DNA of 64,000 nt, from NCBI RefSeq assembly GCF_900129425.1, contig NZ_LT670817.1, positions 1 through 64,000 of the forward strand, given 5' to 3'. Positions 8,098 through 16,293 of the stretch are shown piece after piece. The stretch's first letter is position 1, and each line of letters starts with the position of its first letter. This stretch comes from Bradyrhizobium erythrophlei (GTDB taxonomy: Bacteria > Pseudomonadota > Alphaproteobacteria > Rhizobiales > Xanthobacteraceae). The translations under genes and the position numbers were made by a program. The notes below the pieces were generated by a model. That model had not been told where the DNA came from and made no database searches. It saw only the letters and a program-made list of their open reading frames with translations.

Positions 8098-8161
8098 AGT
8101 CGTATTTCCCGGCACGCGGTTCGATTGTGCTCGATTTGATTGCCGGGAACTCACAGAAGGC

Positions 8162-8175
8162 TTGATCCAGATCAA
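8162..8175. promoter_or_regulatory. FixK/FNR-type box (perfect)
   Basis: TTGATCCAGATCAA, perfect TTGAT-N4-ATCAA. It is 65 bp from the minus-strand AspT-like operon start and 135 bp from the plus-strand SulP start, so it could serve both. Confidence 0.85.
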
Positions 8176-8309
8176 GCCGCGCCGGGCTTGAGAGCGTCGC
8201 TTATCGGGCCGTACCGGACCCGCGGCAGCTTGCGTCTTGACATGAGTTCTCGGGCGGCACTGCTGATCGTGCTGTTTCGCTGCGAGATACGCCCCAACGA
8301 GGAACGTCC

Positions 8310-10040
8310 ATGAAGTCACGCTTGTTTCAGCGAACGGGCTGGACACGGATTTTTCCTCCGTTGACCTGGCTTGCCGGGTATAAACCGTCCTGGTTGCGTC
8401 ATGATACGATCGCCGGAGTGACACTCGCCGCCTATGCGATCCCGGTGTCACTGGCCTATGCAGGCCTCGCCGGGTTACCGCCGCAGGTCGGCATTTACGG
8501 CTATATGCTTGGCGGCATCGGCTATGCCCTCCTTGGGTCGTCGCGCCAGCTTGCGGTCGGCCCGACCTCCGCGATCTCGCTCATGATTGCCGGCACCGTC
8601 GGCTCCCTGGCCGGAGCAGACGCGATACGATTCGCGCAGATCGCCAGTCTTTCGGCATGCGCCGTGGCGCTGCTTTGCCTGATCGCCTGGCTTTTCAAGC
8701 TCAGCATTCTTGTCCGTTTGGTCAGCGACAGCATCCTCGTCGGCTTCAAGGCGGGAGCCGGGCTCACAATCATCATGAGTCAGTTGCCGAGCCTGTTCGG
8801 CGTGGCCGGCGGCGGGCACAATTTCTTCGACCGGGCAATCCGGCTCGCAGGTCAGTTAGGCGACGTCAATCTGCTTGTATTGGCGATTGGAGTCGCTGCG
8901 ATCCTGCTCTTGCTCCTCGGTGAACGGTTTCTGCCGGGCAGGCCGGTCGGACTTACCGTGGTGGCGTTGGCAATCCTCATGGCAACCTTGTTCGGACTTC
9001 CATCACGGGGGATACCTGTAACCGGAAACATCCCGGAAGGACTGCCGGCTTTCGAGGTGCCCACATTCGGCATGCTGGAATTCGAAGAGCTATTTCCGAT
9101 CGCGGCCGGATGTCTGCTGCTGGCCTACATAGAAGGTGTTTCGGCGGCCCGGAGTTTTGCCGCGAAGCATGGGTACAGCCTTGATGTACGGCAGGAATTT
9201 CTCGGGCTGGGAGCCGCCAACCTCGCTGTTGCGTTTGGCCATGGTTATCCCGTCGCCGGCGGGTTGTCGCAATCCGCCGTCAATGACACGGCGGGAGCGC
9301 GCACGCCGCTGGCATTGGTGGTTTGCTCTTTGGCCCTCGCGCTTTGCCTGCTTTTCTTTACGGGGTTGCTGACCAACCTTCCCAAGGCGGTGCTGGCAGG
9401 CATTGTCTTCGCCGCCGTTTACAAGATGGTCGACGTCCGCGCGTTGATTCGGATGTGGAAGGTCAGCCGGATCGATTTCTACGCCGCGGCTATCGCGCTT
9501 GTGTCCGTGCTGCTGCTCGGAATCCTGCAAGGCGTTCTGCTTGCTTCCCTTGCATCCATCTTCCTGCTGCTTGGCCGCGCGTCGCAGCCCAACATAGCGT
9601 TTCTCGGGCGGCTTCCCGGAACGGGCCGCTTTTCCGACAGCGCCAGGCACGAGGGCGTGGAGCCGCTGATCGGTGTTATCGCGTTTCGGCCTGAAGCCTC
9701 GCTGCTCTACATCAATGCCGAGACGATTCTGGAGACGGTTTTGAAGGCGCTCCGAAAATCGTCTGACGTCAAGCTGGTTGCCTGCGATCTCTCCGCATCC
9801 CCCTATATTGATCTTGCAGGGGCGCGCATGTTGCTCGATCTCCATGACGAGTTGGTATCGCGTCAAGTGACTTTCTGCATCGTAGGGGCCCATGCACAAT
9901 TGCGCGATCTGTTGCGGGCGGAAGGGTTGGCGGACAGGACGGACAGCGACGCGTGGCTCCGGACGCTCGACAGCGTGCTGGACGAGGGCAAGGCGAGGGA
10001 GCGATCCGGTCTCCAACAGGAACGGCCGTCTGGACCGTGA
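8310..10040 (+). CDS. SulP family anion transporter with STAS domain
   Basis: A 576-residue SulP (SLC26-type) carrier. The N-terminal signature region is clear (IAGVTLAAYAIPVSLAYAGL, then GSSRQLAVGPTSAISLM), followed by about a dozen hydrophobic helices, with YPVAGGLSQSAVNDTAGAR around residue 315. From about residue 440 the cytoplasmic STAS domain begins (LIGVIAFRPEASLLYINAET, SPYIDLAGARMLLDLHDEL), normally involved in regulation. Substrate may be sulfate, bicarbonate or dicarboxylate; sequence does not decide. The location beside FixK boxes suggests induction at low oxygen. A second, different SulP gene lies at the right end of the window. Confidence 0.92.
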   Translation: MKSRLFQRTGWTRIFPPLTWLAGYKPSWLRHDTIAGVTLAAYAIPVSLAYAGLAGLPPQVGIYGYMLGGIGYALLGSSRQLAVGPTSAISLMIAGTVGSLAGADAIRFAQIASLSACAVALLCLIAWLFKLSILVRLVSDSILVGFKAGAGLTIIMSQLPSLFGVAGGGHNFFDRAIRLAGQLGDVNLLVLAIGVAAILLLLLGERFLPGRPVGLTVVALAILMATLFGLPSRGIPVTGNIPEGLPAFEVPTFGMLEFEELFPIAAGCLLLAYIEGVSAARSFAAKHGYSLDVRQEFLGLGAANLAVAFGHGYPVAGGLSQSAVNDTAGARTPLALVVCSLALALCLLFFTGLLTNLPKAVLAGIVFAAVYKMVDVRALIRMWKVSRIDFYAAAIALVSVLLLGILQGVLLASLASIFLLLGRASQPNIAFLGRLPGTGRFSDSARHEGVEPLIGVIAFRPEASLLYINAETILETVLKALRKSSDVKLVACDLSASPYIDLAGARMLLDLHDELVSRQVTFCIVGAHAQLRDLLRAEGLADRTDSDAWLRTLDSVLDEGKARERSGLQQERPSGP

Positions 10041-10348
10041 GCTACTGTCCGCTTTACGCGGCGACTGCTGACAATAGGTGACCGTCAGATATCCCTCACG
10101 CCTGTTGCGAAGCGCAGCATTCGCCGCAGCTTGGCGAGTCTATTTCGAGAGAGTGCGACCCTTGACTTGGATCAAAGGAGTGCGAGGGCAGGGCGTCACG
10201 ATCCGGCGAGCCATCACCCTCGCGAGGATCGGAGAGAGACATGTCAAAGGACACCAAGCCCGCACAGCAGCGCATCGATCAATTTTTTCCGGGCTCCTTG
10301 CGCGATAGTCGGCGTCGAACTGAAGATCCTCAGAGGAAAGAAAAGGTC
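10041..10348. other. Region before first small secreted protein gene
   Basis: About 308 bp with the FixK-like box at 10162-10175. An ATG at 10241 with a good GGAGAGAG ribosome site is in frame with the downstream gene and would add 36 polar residues in front of its signal peptide. Whether this is a real upstream start or a leader is undecided. Confidence 0.5.
10162..10175. promoter_or_regulatory. FixK/FNR-type box (one mismatch)
   Basis: TTGACTTGGATCAA: the right half is perfect and the left half has C for T at the fifth base, as tolerated by FixK2 sites (TTGA/C-N6-T/GCAA). It is 66 bp before the alternative start at 10241 and 174 bp before the ATG at 10349. Confidence 0.75.
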
Positions 10349-10783
10349 ATGAGAAGATTTTTCACAAACGTCGCCCTGGTTGTCTTACTCGCAGGCGTGG
10401 CGGGTATCAGTACGCCATCGCGGGCTGAAACCGGCAAGGTCGCAGTCGTCTTTACCAAGGGCGGGTTGATCGTCGGAGTCGGCGGCGGCGAAGGGGTGCT
10501 GGTCTTGCGAGGCAAGCGCTACCCGTTCACCGTATCGGGCATGAGTGTCGGCTTCACGATCGGAGCCTCGACCACCAGATTTGTTGGACGGGCCCTCAAT
10601 CTGAGGGGACCAGCTTCGATCGAAGGTGCGTACAGTGCGCTCGGAGCCGGCGGTGCCATTGCGGCTGGCGCTGGAGGCGTGCAATTGCAGAACGCCAATG
10701 GTGTGATCCTGCAGCTCAGCGGCCCGAAGGTCGGCGCTGAAGTATCGGCCGCAGTTGGCGGGGTAACGATTCGTTTGAGATAG
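10349..10783 (+). CDS. Small secreted Gly-rich protein, family A copy 1
   Basis: A 144-residue protein with a signal peptide (about 1-26, ending PSRAETG). The mature part is Gly/Val/Ala rich with a regular order: KVAVVFTKGGLIVGVGGGEG, then LRGKRYPFTVSGMSVGFTIG, LNLRGPASIEGAYSALGAGG and a C-terminal GVILQLSGPKVGAEV. Alternating polar/apolar residues suggest beta strands. No cysteines or catalytic pattern are visible. The next gene (10947) and a frameshifted gene at 21440 are paralogues. A FixK-like box is upstream. Function unknown. Confidence 0.85.
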   Translation: MRRFFTNVALVVLLAGVAGISTPSRAETGKVAVVFTKGGLIVGVGGGEGVLVLRGKRYPFTVSGMSVGFTIGASTTRFVGRALNLRGPASIEGAYSALGAGGAIAAGAGGVQLQNANGVILQLSGPKVGAEVSAAVGGVTIRLR

Positions 10784-10883
10784 ATCAAAGCGATCAGGCC
10801 GCGCGCGCGAGTGCGCCGCCTGATGCGCTCACCCCGGGCCGCCGCCCACATGCGTAGCGTTCGGCATTGTGCTCGCTGCGGCC

Positions 10884-10902
10884 GGATAATTTGCGATTAT
10901 CC
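10884..10902. promoter_or_regulatory. Inverted repeat before second family A gene
   Basis: GGATAAT, five bases, ATTATCC: a perfect 7-bp inverted repeat 45 bp before the ATG at 10947. It is AT-rich in a GC-rich setting and could be an operator or a short hairpin. It is not a FixK box. Confidence 0.4.
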
Positions 10903-10946
10903 AAGTGGGTTCGCGGTCGGCAGTTAGGTTTTCTTGGGTAATAGTC

Positions 10947-11402
10947 ATGCGGAAATCCTGCCTACATGTTGCTCCGGCTGCCCTGCTGGGTATCCTCTGG
11001 CTGGCGGGCATCAGCACAGCATTGCACGCGGAAACCGGATCTGTCGCTGTCGTGCTTACAAAGGGCGGCTTTATCCTCGGTGTCGGCCGCGGCGAGGGCG
11101 TGCTGACGCTTCGAGGCAGGCATTACCCATTCACGGTCTCAGGCATCAGTGTGGGCGGCACGATTGGCGCCTCGACCACTAAGCTCGTTGGACAAGCCTT
11201 CAACCTGCGGGGGCCCGAGTCCATTGAAGGCACCTACGGTGCGGTCGGCGCCGGTGGAGCACTTGCCGGCGGCGCCGGAAGCGTTCGGTTGCGGAACACC
11301 AATGGCGCGATCACCAATGTCGTGATCCTGCAGCTCAGCGGCCCCAAGGTCGGAGTCGAACTTTCGGTCGCTGCGGCTGGCGTCAGCATACGCTTGAAGT
11401 AG
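10947..11402 (+). CDS. Small secreted Gly-rich protein, family A copy 2
   Basis: A 151-residue paralogue of the preceding gene. The signal peptide ends near STALHAETG. The mature segments match in order: SVAVVLTKGGFILGVGRGEG, LRGRHYPFTVSGISVGGTIG, FNLRGPESIEGTYGAVGAGG and VILQLSGPKVGVELS, with a four-residue insertion (ITNV) before VILQL. The start at 10947 gives a normal signal peptide; the frame is open 14 codons upstream. The tandem pair is in the same orientation, 163 bp apart, and the intervening inverted repeat suggests that it has its own control. Function unknown. Confidence 0.85.
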   Translation: MRKSCLHVAPAALLGILWLAGISTALHAETGSVAVVLTKGGFILGVGRGEGVLTLRGRHYPFTVSGISVGGTIGASTTKLVGQAFNLRGPESIEGTYGAVGAGGALAGGAGSVRLRNTNGAITNVVILQLSGPKVGVELSVAAAGVSIRLK

Positions 11403-11445
11403 TTGCGAACGACAGGCCACTCTGCGGGCGTGGCCGCGGCTTCGC

Positions 11446-12252
11446 TCAATATCGCTCGGCAACGAACGTCATCCGGCGCAATCCGGTCTGGTCGTTATAG
11501 CGTCCCTTGTTGGAACGCTTCGGCAGTTTGACCTCGCTCTTCTTCATGCGCTTGTGCGGAATCAATTTTAGCAGATGCGCGATGCAGTTCAGACGCGCCC
11601 GACGTTTGTCGTCGGAACGAATGATGTACCATGGCGAGTGCTTCGTGCTGGTGGCCTTGAGCATCAGGTCCCGCGCCCGCGAATAGTCATACCATCGTTG
11701 GTACGATTCCAGGTCCATCGGGCTCAGCTTCCATTGCCGCAGCGGATCGTCGATTCTCGCTTCGAAGCGACGCTCCTGCTCGTCCATCCCGACCTCGAGC
11801 CAAAGCTTGATCAGGATGATGCCACCCTCGATAATGTATTTCTCCATCTGGGGACACAGTGAAAGGAATCGCTTGTGCTCGGCTGGCGTACAGAACCCCA
11901 TCACATATTCCACGCCTGCACGGTTGTACCAGCTCCGGTCGAAGATCACGATCTCGCCTGCAGCCGGAAATTGCTGCATGTAGCGTTGAAGGAATAGCTG
12001 CGTCTTCTCGCGATCCGACGGCGCCGGAAGGGCCGCCACGCGAAATACGCGCGGGCTGACCTTTTCCGTGATCGCCTTGATCGTGCCGCCCTTGCCGGCG
12101 GCATCCCGGCCTTCGAACAGGACGATGACCCGAAGCTTGTTCGATTTCACCCATTCCTGGAGATAGCAAAGCTCGACCTGGAGCTTGCCCAACTCTTTCT
12201 CATACGCCTTGCGCTTCATCCGCGCCGCGTTCGCGTCGGCCGACATGCTCAC
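11446..12252 (-). CDS. ppk2: Polyphosphate kinase 2
   Basis: A 268-residue single-domain PPK2, which phosphorylates nucleoside di- or monophosphates with polyphosphate (or the reverse). The Walker A motif FEGRDAAGKGGT (about 46-57) and Walker B/lid residues DRSWYNR (105-111) with GVEYVMGF are intact. The C-terminal PWYIIRSDDKRRARLN is also typical. One PPK2 domain suggests class I (NDP) or class III; the subclass is not decided here. It lies 38 bp behind the gene at 12291, so both are probably read from the FixK-type box at 12819, linking polyphosphate to low-oxygen growth (inference). Confidence 0.92.
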   Translation of the reverse strand: MSMSADANAARMKRKAYEKELGKLQVELCYLQEWVKSNKLRVIVLFEGRDAAGKGGTIKAITEKVSPRVFRVAALPAPSDREKTQLFLQRYMQQFPAAGEIVIFDRSWYNRAGVEYVMGFCTPAEHKRFLSLCPQMEKYIIEGGIILIKLWLEVGMDEQERRFEARIDDPLRQWKLSPMDLESYQRWYDYSRARDLMLKATSTKHSPWYIIRSDDKRRARLNCIAHLLKLIPHKRMKKSEVKLPKRSNKGRYNDQTGLRRMTFVAERY

Positions 12253-12290
12253 CCTTCCGTTGCTTCAGGTCTAATTCGACCGAACTGCCC

Positions 12291-12746
12291 TCAGTCTCCC
12301 CAGGCAATGGTGATTGCGATGTCGCCTGGCATACCTCCCGGGTAATCGATGATCTGGTAGCTGATGCGATAGCCCCGCGGTTTCAGGTAGTCGGCCCACA
12401 GCTGGTATATTTCCTTTGGAATCCCCGTCAGCGTGTTCTCCCAGCCTGGTTCCTGCTGGCCGATGGTGCGGCCCTTGTCCGTGCACAGCGAGTTGGGGAA
12501 CCGATACACCTGCACTTCCGTCATTCCGTTTCGTACCGCTCGCTGGATGACGGTTGCGGCGAGCTGGACCTTTTCCTCCTCCGATTTGCCTGACGGACGA
12601 CTGAGCCGCTCGATCAGGGCCCGCTTCTCGGATTCGGCGGCAGCGGCAAGACGCGCATATTCGTCTGCCTTTTCGGCCTCCTTGAGGGCCGCTTCCTTCC
12701 GGATCTGGTTCGCACTGGGAATGAGATCATCGATGCTGGCAGGCAT
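12291..12746 (-). CDS. Unknown protein with helical N-terminus
   Basis: A 151-residue cytoplasmic protein I do not recognise. The first 60 residues are charged and alanine-rich (KEAALKEAEKADEYARLAAA) and probably helical or coiled coil. The second half has a mixed alpha/beta look (QVYRFPNSLCTDKGRTIG, then YLKPRGYRISYQIIDYPG) and ends GDIAITIAWGD. It heads the probable ppk2 transcript, 73 bp from a perfect FixK-type box. Confidence 0.75.
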   Translation of the reverse strand: MPASIDDLIPSANQIRKEAALKEAEKADEYARLAAAAESEKRALIERLSRPSGKSEEEKVQLAATVIQRAVRNGMTEVQVYRFPNSLCTDKGRTIGQQEPGWENTLTGIPKEIYQLWADYLKPRGYRISYQIIDYPGGMPGDIAITIAWGD

Positions 12747-12818
12747 GGCTGATGGCTCCTGAGTGGCTGTTCCGCTTCAGCGTTGCCGTTAGCCTATGTG
12801 TCGGCCGATACCGTTCCC

Positions 12819-12832
12819 TTGATCCAAATCAA
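12819..12832. promoter_or_regulatory. FixK/FNR-type box (perfect)
   Basis: TTGATCCAAATCAA, perfect TTGAT-N4-ATCAA, almost exactly midway between the minus-strand start at 12746 (73 bp) and the plus-strand start at 12907 (75 bp). A shared activator site for both directions is likely. Confidence 0.88.
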
Positions 12833-12906
12833 GCAAATCCGCACCGGGGATACGCACTGTGCTCACGAGGTCTGCGAACGGCCAGTTCCGCTTTTGGGAG
12901 AGAACG

Positions 12907-13365
12907 TTGAGTGAGCAGATGCATCCGATGGCTCCCCATCATCTGCCCTTCTACCTCGCCCCGGGGAGCGGGACCGATGTCCTGATGGTGGTGATGGGCA
13001 TTTTTCTGGTCGCCGCCCTCGTCTGGGTCGGCACGCTTTATTTGCGGTTGCACAGCCTGCCGGAGCGCATGGCGCACAAGTCGGAGAAATTGCAGTTCGA
13101 GATCGTGGCCATTCTGGGCCTGCTGGCGCTCTTCACCCACATCCACATATTCTGGGTAGCGGGACTGCTGCTTGCCATGATCGATATCCCCGATTTCGGC
13201 ACCCCGCTGCGCAGCATTGCGGGGTCGGTTGAAAAAATAGCGGACACCGGGCCGGATACCGTTGCCGAAGCGGAGCAGGAAGCGGCGTTGGCTCCCGCGT
13301 CACTTCCAACCGACGCTGCAGAAGAACGCAAGCGGCGCACAGGAGGCGATAGGCCCCATGTTTGA
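12907..13365 (+). CDS. Small inner-membrane protein paired with HlyD protein
   Basis: A 152-residue membrane protein with helices at about 18-40 (VLMVVMGIFLVAALVWVGTL) and 60-90 (IVAILGLLALFTHIHIFWVA). A polar, acidic C-terminal tail follows (EKIADTGPDTVAEAEQEAAL). I start at TTG 12907, six bases after GGGAG; an ATG four codons later is the alternative. It overlaps the HlyD-type gene by 8 bp. The pairing resembles E. coli YiaW-YiaV (DUF3302 plus HlyD), but I cannot confirm the DUF. The FixK-type box is 75 bp upstream. Confidence 0.75.
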   Translation: MSEQMHPMAPHHLPFYLAPGSGTDVLMVVMGIFLVAALVWVGTLYLRLHSLPERMAHKSEKLQFEIVAILGLLALFTHIHIFWVAGLLLAMIDIPDFGTPLRSIAGSVEKIADTGPDTVAEAEQEAALAPASLPTDAAEERKRRTGGDRPHV

Positions 13366-14590
13366 GCTGATGATTTGCTCTCTTGTGACGATCTTGCCCG
13401 ATTATCTCTACCGCCGCTATGTCCAGAACAAGCGGTTTGGCAAGGAGATCACGTTCTATTCGGTCTGGTACGAGCTCAGATGGGGCATCACAGGATGTCT
13501 GATGCTTACGATCTCGCTGATAACGATGATCTTCTATTTTCATCCCTCGACCAACAGCGCCACGTTGTTCTTCAGGACGGTTCCGATTCTTCCCGAAACG
13601 TCAGGACGTGTGGCGGAAGTCAACGTCGGCTTCAGTGCGCCGGTCTCCAAGGGCGACGTGATCTTCAGGCTGGATAGCTCGAAACAGGAGGCGGCGCTCG
13701 AAACGGCCAAGCGCAAGATTTCTGAAGTCGATGCCGCACTGGCGGCAGCGGAGGCCGACGTCACGAAGGCAGAGGCCCAGATCCAGGAAGCGAGAAGCGA
13801 GCATCAGCAGGCCAAGGACGAATTGGATGTGAAGAGCGAGCTGCAGCGTCGCAATCCCGGGATCGTGCCACAACGCGACATAGAAAAGCTGCAGGTACTG
13901 GTGGATCAGCGCCAGGCCGGCATAGACGTCGCAGCGGCAACCAAGCAATCCGCGATCGCGCGGGTTTCGACGCTCCTGCCGGCGGAAAAGGCGAGCGCCG
14001 AAGCGGCGTTGGCGCAGGCGCAGGTGGATCTGGACAAGACCTTTGTCCGCGCCGGGGTTACGGGCCGGGTCGAGCAGTTCGCGCTGCGCATAGGCGATGT
14101 GGTCAATCCACTCATGCGGCCGGCCGGCATTCTCATCCCGGAAGGCGCTGGCCAGCAGGTGCTGCAGGCGGGGTTCGGCCAGATTGAGGCTCAAATCATG
14201 AAGGAAGGAATGGTGGCGGAGGCGACCTGCATCTCAAGGCCCTGGGTGATCATCCCGATGGTTGTCACCACCGTTCAGGATTACATCGCCGCTGGCCAGT
14301 TTCGCGGCGGAGAGCAACTGGTCGAAGCGCAAAATGTTGCAGCCCCCGGAACCATCCTTGTTCACCTGGAGCCTCTCTACAAGGGCGGTCTCGAAGGGGT
14401 GACTGCTGGCAGCAGCTGTATCGTCAACGCCTACACCAGCAATCACGAGGAAATTTCCGCAAAGGATACGAGCACAAGCCGGAAGATCGGCTTGCACGTG
14501 GTCGATGGTGTCGGATTGGTGCACGCATTGCTGCTGCGGATCCAGGCGCTGCTCCTGCCGATCAAGACGCTTGTACTCAGCGGTCACTGA
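13358..14590 (+). CDS. HlyD/EmrA-type membrane fusion protein
   Basis: A 410-residue periplasmic adaptor anchored by an N-terminal helix (about 40-62, GCLMLTISLITMIFYF). The first lipoyl half (PETSGRVAEVNVGFSAPVSK) is followed by a long coiled-coil hairpin (ALETAKRKISEVDAALAAAE through AEAALAQAQVDLDKT) and the second half (FVRAGVTGRVEQFALRIGDV). It normally works with an inner membrane pump, but no pump or TolC gene follows; the small membrane protein overlapping it upstream may be its partner. I start at ATG 13358, since AGGAGG is upstream and the 32 earlier codons overlap the previous gene. Confidence 0.85.
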   Translation: MFELMICSLVTILPDYLYRRYVQNKRFGKEITFYSVWYELRWGITGCLMLTISLITMIFYFHPSTNSATLFFRTVPILPETSGRVAEVNVGFSAPVSKGDVIFRLDSSKQEAALETAKRKISEVDAALAAAEADVTKAEAQIQEARSEHQQAKDELDVKSELQRRNPGIVPQRDIEKLQVLVDQRQAGIDVAAATKQSAIARVSTLLPAEKASAEAALAQAQVDLDKTFVRAGVTGRVEQFALRIGDVVNPLMRPAGILIPEGAGQQVLQAGFGQIEAQIMKEGMVAEATCISRPWVIIPMVVTTVQDYIAAGQFRGGEQLVEAQNVAAPGTILVHLEPLYKGGLEGVTAGSSCIVNAYTSNHEEISAKDTSTSRKIGLHVVDGVGLVHALLLRIQALLLPIKTLVLSGH

Positions 14591-14614
14591 TCAGATGCGG
14601 AAAGGAATGGATGT

Positions 14615-15031
14615 ATGACAGGTCCGCGAAAGCCAGCTGCCTTGGTCGCGCTATTGTTCGGTTCACTGCTCACATTGACTGGACGCGTCGATGCCGTCGA
14701 GCTGAACGGCGCGTGGGCCGGCGATGCCGATCAATGCGCAAAAGTGTTCGTGCGCCAGGGAGGAAAGCTCGGCTTCACCGAAATGTCCGACGTCTATGGC
14801 GGAGGCTTCATCATCGATGGCGACCAGATCGTCGGTAAGTTTGCGCGATGCAGGATCAAGGCGAGGAAGGATGACGGAGCGAACGTCAACCTGGTTGCGG
14901 CCTGTGCAACCGACATCATGCTTTCGAGCGTTCAGTTCAGCCTGAAGGAATTGGATGCCAACAGCATTGTACGTCTGTTTCCAGGCATCGAGGATATGGA
15001 GATCAGTTATCACCGCTGTCCGTCGCAATAG
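14615..15031 (+). CDS. Small secreted protein, family B copy 1
   Basis: A 138-residue exported protein. After a signal peptide (about 1-27, ending RVDAVEL), the mature part carries four cysteines in the order ADQCAKVF, FARCRIKA, VAACATDI and YHRC at the end. Other fixed points are YGGGFIIDGDQIVGKFA and IMLSSVQFSLKELD. The gene at 21017 is a clear paralogue with the same four cysteines. No known family was recognised. It follows the HlyD-type gene by 24 bp and may share its transcript. Confidence 0.82.
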   Translation: MTGPRKPAALVALLFGSLLTLTGRVDAVELNGAWAGDADQCAKVFVRQGGKLGFTEMSDVYGGGFIIDGDQIVGKFARCRIKARKDDGANVNLVAACATDIMLSSVQFSLKELDANSIVRLFPGIEDMEISYHRCPSQ

Positions 15032-15048
15032 CTACGGTCAGCCTCGGC

Positions 15049-15062
15049 TTGATTTATATCAA
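15049..15062. promoter_or_regulatory. FixK/FNR-type box (perfect)
   Basis: TTGATTTATATCAA, perfect TTGAT-N4-ATCAA, 55 bp before the DUF2092 start at 15117 and just after the stop of the previous gene. Confidence 0.88.
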
Positions 15063-15116
15063 ACAAGGCAACCTCGAAGGGTCCCTGAATGGGCTTCCAT
15101 CCCAGGAGGATTTGAT

Positions 15117-15920
15117 ATGAAATCTGAAACGTTCCTTCGAACAAAAATCCGCGCGATGTTGGGCGGTGCCACGATGGCGGTTCTCCTGCTTGCAGCGGCT
15201 TCGGCAGCCCGGGCGGATGATGCCGCCAACGTTCTCAAATCGATGACAGACTATCTGAGCAACCAGAAAACGCTGTCCGCCTCGTTCGACAGCGACATCG
15301 AAGTCATTACCCCCGAATTGCAAAAGATCCAGTTCGCGAGCTCCGGCCAAATGAAGCTGAGCCGGCCCGACAAGCTGCGTGTCAGGCGCACCGGCGGTTA
15401 TGCCGATGTCGAACTTGTCTATGACGGCAAGACAATCTCGGTCTACGGAAACAACGCCAAATCCTACGTGCAGGCGGACTTGCCCGGTACGGTCGATCAG
15501 ATGATCGATGCGCTCCAGGCGAGATCCGGCGTGGGCCTGCCGGGGACAGATCTGCTGTTCTCCGATGCCTTCGACGTGATGATGGCAAGCGTCCTGGATG
15601 GCGAGCACATCGGTTTGGGAGTCGTCGACGGCGTGGAATGCGAGCATCTCGCGTTTCGCGGTCCCGATACCGACTGGCAGATCTGGATCGAGACCGGCGC
15701 AAAGCCAGTGCCCCGCAAATATGTAATCACCAGCAAGACGCTTGCCGGTGCGCCGCAATATACGTTGCGGATCAGGGACTGGAAGACGGACGCCTTCACG
15801 GACGCCGACACGTTCGTGTTCAAGCCACCCGCCGGGGTTACCAAGGTCGACCTGGATTCCAGCGACATGGCGGAGTTCGACGAACTTCCCCCCGGCACAC
15901 CCTCAGGAGCAAAGAAATGA
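15117..15920 (+). CDS. DUF2092 family periplasmic protein
   Basis: A 267-residue exported protein of the DUF2092 family. The signal peptide spans about 1-35 (ending ASAARADDA). The mature part is rich in beta strands: LKSMTDYLSNQKTLSASFDS, GQMKLSRPDKLRVRRTGGYA, VVDGVECEHLAFRGPDTDWQ, and KPVPRKYVITSKTLAGAPQY. The fold resembles LolA/LppX-like lipoprotein carriers, so lipid binding is possible but unproven. AGGAGGA precedes the ATG. The next gene overlaps by four bases (ATGA). Confidence 0.85.
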   Translation: MKSETFLRTKIRAMLGGATMAVLLLAAASAARADDAANVLKSMTDYLSNQKTLSASFDSDIEVITPELQKIQFASSGQMKLSRPDKLRVRRTGGYADVELVYDGKTISVYGNNAKSYVQADLPGTVDQMIDALQARSGVGLPGTDLLFSDAFDVMMASVLDGEHIGLGVVDGVECEHLAFRGPDTDWQIWIETGAKPVPRKYVITSKTLAGAPQYTLRIRDWKTDAFTDADTFVFKPPAGVTKVDLDSSDMAEFDELPPGTPSGAKK

Positions 15921-16198
15921 TCTCGTCACGAAAGGTTATCATGCTCGTGGCCGCGCTTGCAGCCTTCGCCGCAGGGCTGTCCTGGAACGACGGAAGCTTC
16001 GTCAAGAACGGAGTGTTCTCCGAAGCTCAGGCAAGGGTCGGGCGACCGCTGACGCCGATGAGCTATGCCGGGGTCGCCCGGAGGACGACGCGCCGCGCAG
16101 TTGCGGTTGGTGCTGCGGCCGGCGCGGCGGGTGCTTATTATGGTTCCTCCTGCGCACAGGTCGTGGACGCCTACGGTCGGGTCACGACGCGCTGTTGA
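15917..16198 (+). CDS. Small exported protein, co-translated with DUF2092 gene
   Basis: A 93-residue protein with a hydrophobic N-terminus (VIMLVAALAAFAAGLSW), then basic and Ala/Gly-rich stretches (RRTTRRAVAVGAAAGAAGAY) and a terminal pair of cysteines (SSCAQVV, TTRC). It starts inside the DUF2092 stop codon (ATGA), indicating translational coupling. Similar small proteins with a Gly/Ala segment occur beside DUF2092 genes in rhizobia as far as I recall; the function is unknown. Confidence 0.75.
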   Translation: MISSRKVIMLVAALAAFAAGLSWNDGSFVKNGVFSEAQARVGRPLTPMSYAGVARRTTRRAVAVGAAAGAAGAYYGSSCAQVVDAYGRVTTRC

Positions 16199-16293
16199 CG
16201 TCGTCCCTTCGGCCGGCTGAGAACGTTGGCCGCACTGCCCTTGGCGCTTGAAACGTGCTGGAATGCAGCCGTTCGGATTTCCGGGGTAAGAGG

